Source: Hymenochaete sp. R1
Taxonomy: Eukaryota; Basidiomycota; Agaricomycetes; Hymenochaetales; Hymenochaetaceae
NCBI GenBank assembly: GCA_019400425.1
Contig: JAFREE010000007.1
Span: 1 to 64,000 of the forward strand
Direction of reading: 5' to 3'
DNA: 64,000 nt
Shown here: positions 62,001 through 64,000 of the stretch, piece after piece
Numbering within the stretch: the first letter of the stretch is position 1
Layout of the letters: every line of letters begins with the position of its first letter
The notes under the pieces: model-generated
Database searches by the model: none
Told to the model about the DNA's origin: nothing
Seen by the model: only the letters and a program-made list of their open reading frames with translations
Position numbers and translations under genes: made by a program

Positions 62001-64000
62001 CGATTTCTATCCACACCCTGTCGTTATTCCACCATTCCATCGGCGGATCACAATCCTACCCATCTTTGATACGCTGTCAAGCTTGTATCAATGGATGGGT
62101 GTATACATTTAGAGTTTCAAAACCTCATCACTGCGTGCCGCTCTCTGTCCGAGGCACTGCCATAATTAAGGCACTTCTACCCAGAAGTAGCCGATGGTCT
62201 ATTTTTGGTGTACATAATGCTCGTACCAAAAAAAGCCCCGGAATCATTGCTTTCGGATACTCGAGCGCCTGCGACTGATCAATGCAAAACGCCTGGGACT
62301 TCCTGCCATGACCCCGCCTATCCTATTCTCGACAATCAGTAACTTGACCGAGCGTTCAGAATGGCACAGATTATCTGATGTTTTGATCTCGGTAAGTGTA
62401 TACCAGTGCATATATTGTGAATTTTTCCTGAAAAAACCTGGCAGTGACGCCCGTACCATCGTGGCTACATGTGACCAGTCATACCGAAAAGGTGTGTACT
62501 GGGAGCATATCTAGGCATCTTGCATTTTCCAATAGCTGGTAAGCAGAGACATTTGAGCGCTCATAGTCCAGTGCTTTCTTTTGCTTGCAGAGGTCATCCG
62601 GATGACGCGCTACATGATTACTTTGTGTCAGACTTTCAACCGAATTTCAGACCGGCGAAAAAGCCCTACTTATGGGCAGTGCAATTCTATGAACTTAGGA
62701 ATGAATGGAGAAATGACTTCCGAGTCACTTAAGCTTGTGTTACAGCTATCAAAGAAAGGGGCTGCAAGGTATGGAAGCATCTTAACTGACGCTTCATTAT
62801 TGACTTTCAACGCCGCGATCTCGCATATCAGTCCGATCACTTTGACTGCGATTTTGTCGAGCTCTCCGTAGTCTGCGTGTGCTACTTTCCTGGGGAAAAT
62901 GAAAAATGAATCATCTGTATCATCGTTATAATCTTTCACGAGTCCAGATGCTCACCAATTCGTCGTCTCGGATCGTCGCTCATTAATGCAAGGATACAGG
63001 TGTGCACCTGTATTACAACTATTGTATGCGAATGATTATGCTCATTGAACCCATAAAGAGCTTACCCGGCTTATGTATGGTATCTTCCCTTCATGTTGAG
63101 TGTGGCAAACTGCGAATATGGCCAGAATCGTGATGTCTGCGTCGTAATTAGCCCGTGAGGCCGTTCTTCCTAAAAATGTCGTGGAACATCAAGCGCTGAT
63201 ATCTTCTTTATGACATTCTCAAGCGAGATCATCCCTTCATGGACCATCCGTAAGTCCTGCATGCATTTGTGGGCCATGTTGAGCTATTATTGACCCTGCG
63301 CCATGGGCTGTTCTCTGTTTTCCTGACTTCGCACCGTGAACAACTCGTGTATAGCTGAGTTCCAGATATGGCATTCTTCATAGCTTGTTAATTTGAGCAA
63401 TCGCATGGTGTATGTTCACTAGAATGTTGAAGATAGGTCATACGGGTATGCTATGACTAACATTTCTCCGGAAGCATTCACGTTCTCCGAAGCGTAGCAT
63501 GGATGCAGATGACCCAGGTGGTTGTTGGAGCTAAATTTGGGTCTTGTGCACAGTTAGTACTTATGTTGGAGTTCTCGTCATTATATACAGATGCTCCGAA
63601 AGACTGCGGCGGACATATGGATCAAAGAGTGCGTATGGCCGTAGCAAGAAGCTGGTTGGATCCTTTTACTCCTCTCTATTCTTATGATTTATGACCTTAG
63701 GAGACGTGGACTTCGAATCATTACTTGCGATGTGTATTTTTATTCAACCGAAGTCGCGAGGCGCACTTTCGAGCCAGAACCCTAACCTGATTCAAACTCT
63801 CACCTCGTACCCGAAATCATCGCAGGTTGTCCCCTCCCCTACTATGCATCTCCCTGCTATGGTATACGTGAAGCCTGTTTCGGTGTCCCGTCCCGCTCTA
63901 TGCCGTTCAATCTATGAATACCGGACTTTTTAAGCGTCTTTAATTTGGGCGTGGCGTTCGATTCGCGTCAAGTTCTCATATTTTGGTTCTCGAGCGCGTG
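59018..64000. other. Sparse right-hand region with fragmentary coding potential
   Basis: Almost 5 kb lacking a gene I can name. A few plus-strand segments read like exons: 61285-61370 (HRYLETERDHILLIFDRQLK and on to NFKAIN) with a 34-base GT/AG gap to 61405-61453 (DFKFVGSPFMQLERAQ), and 62090-62278 (TFRVSKPHHCVPLSVRGTAI, FGVHNARTKKSPGIIAFGYS). Around 62530-62730 there is FQPNFRPAKKPYLWAVQFYE. They do not assemble into one frame, which fits a decayed or still unmodelled gene. A minus-strand frame at 59849-59601 (QPQFIRAIADNNSILLVASI) is also suggestive but isolated. Confidence 0.4.

Overview
The window looks like nuclear DNA of a mushroom-forming basidiomycete (Agaricomycetes). Nearly every recognisable gene is split by introns of about 45-75 bases with GT/AG ends, and the reading frames rejoin exactly across them. 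The protein types (AcuK/ERT1-type gluconeogenesis regulator, fungal ureide-degradation enzymes, fungal CASP, YAK1, BRE1 and TFIIH subunits) are those of a filamentous fungus. There is no operon logic. Exon boundaries below were deduced by eye from splice signals, frame continuity and family knowledge.

Layout. 1-975: open-ended acidic protein entering from the left. 2013-2850: decayed MFS transporter. 3727-14248: compact housekeeping block with TFIIH subunit TFB4, the PrmC/HemK release-factor methyltransferase, an ERT1-type Zn2Cys6 activator, PRA1, CDC26-like APC/C subunit and the peroxisomal receptor PEX5. 14249-26987: gene-poor stretch of more than 12 kb with a single polyglutamine C2H2 zinc-finger transcription factor (19022-20831), flanked on both sides by tandem CCAAT runs. 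26988-54038: second dense block with a hormone-sensitive-lipase-type hydrolase, allantoicase plus ureidoglycolate lyase in tandem, BRE1, mitochondrial ribosomal protein uS9m, CASP, a CCDC137-like basic protein, TFIIH subunit TFB1, a PHOSPHO-type HAD phosphatase, the kinase YAK1, a PAC4-like proteasome chaperone and a GRF zinc-finger protein. 54039-64000: sparse region with one clear but unassigned gene (57360-59017) and fragments of coding potential.

How genes relate. Allantoicase and ureidoglycolate lyase catalyse consecutive steps of purine-nitrogen recovery (allantoate to ureidoglycolate to glyoxylate plus urea). They are only 42 bases apart, and a candidate intron would splice them in frame into one bifunctional protein; this is the most interesting single observation here. 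Two subunits of the same TFIIH core (TFB4 and TFB1) lie about 39 kb apart. Several pairs (PRA1/CDC26, uS9m/CASP, TFB1/phosphatase, PAC4/GRF) are divergent with short shared upstream regions. I found no tRNA, rRNA, CRISPR or intact transposon.
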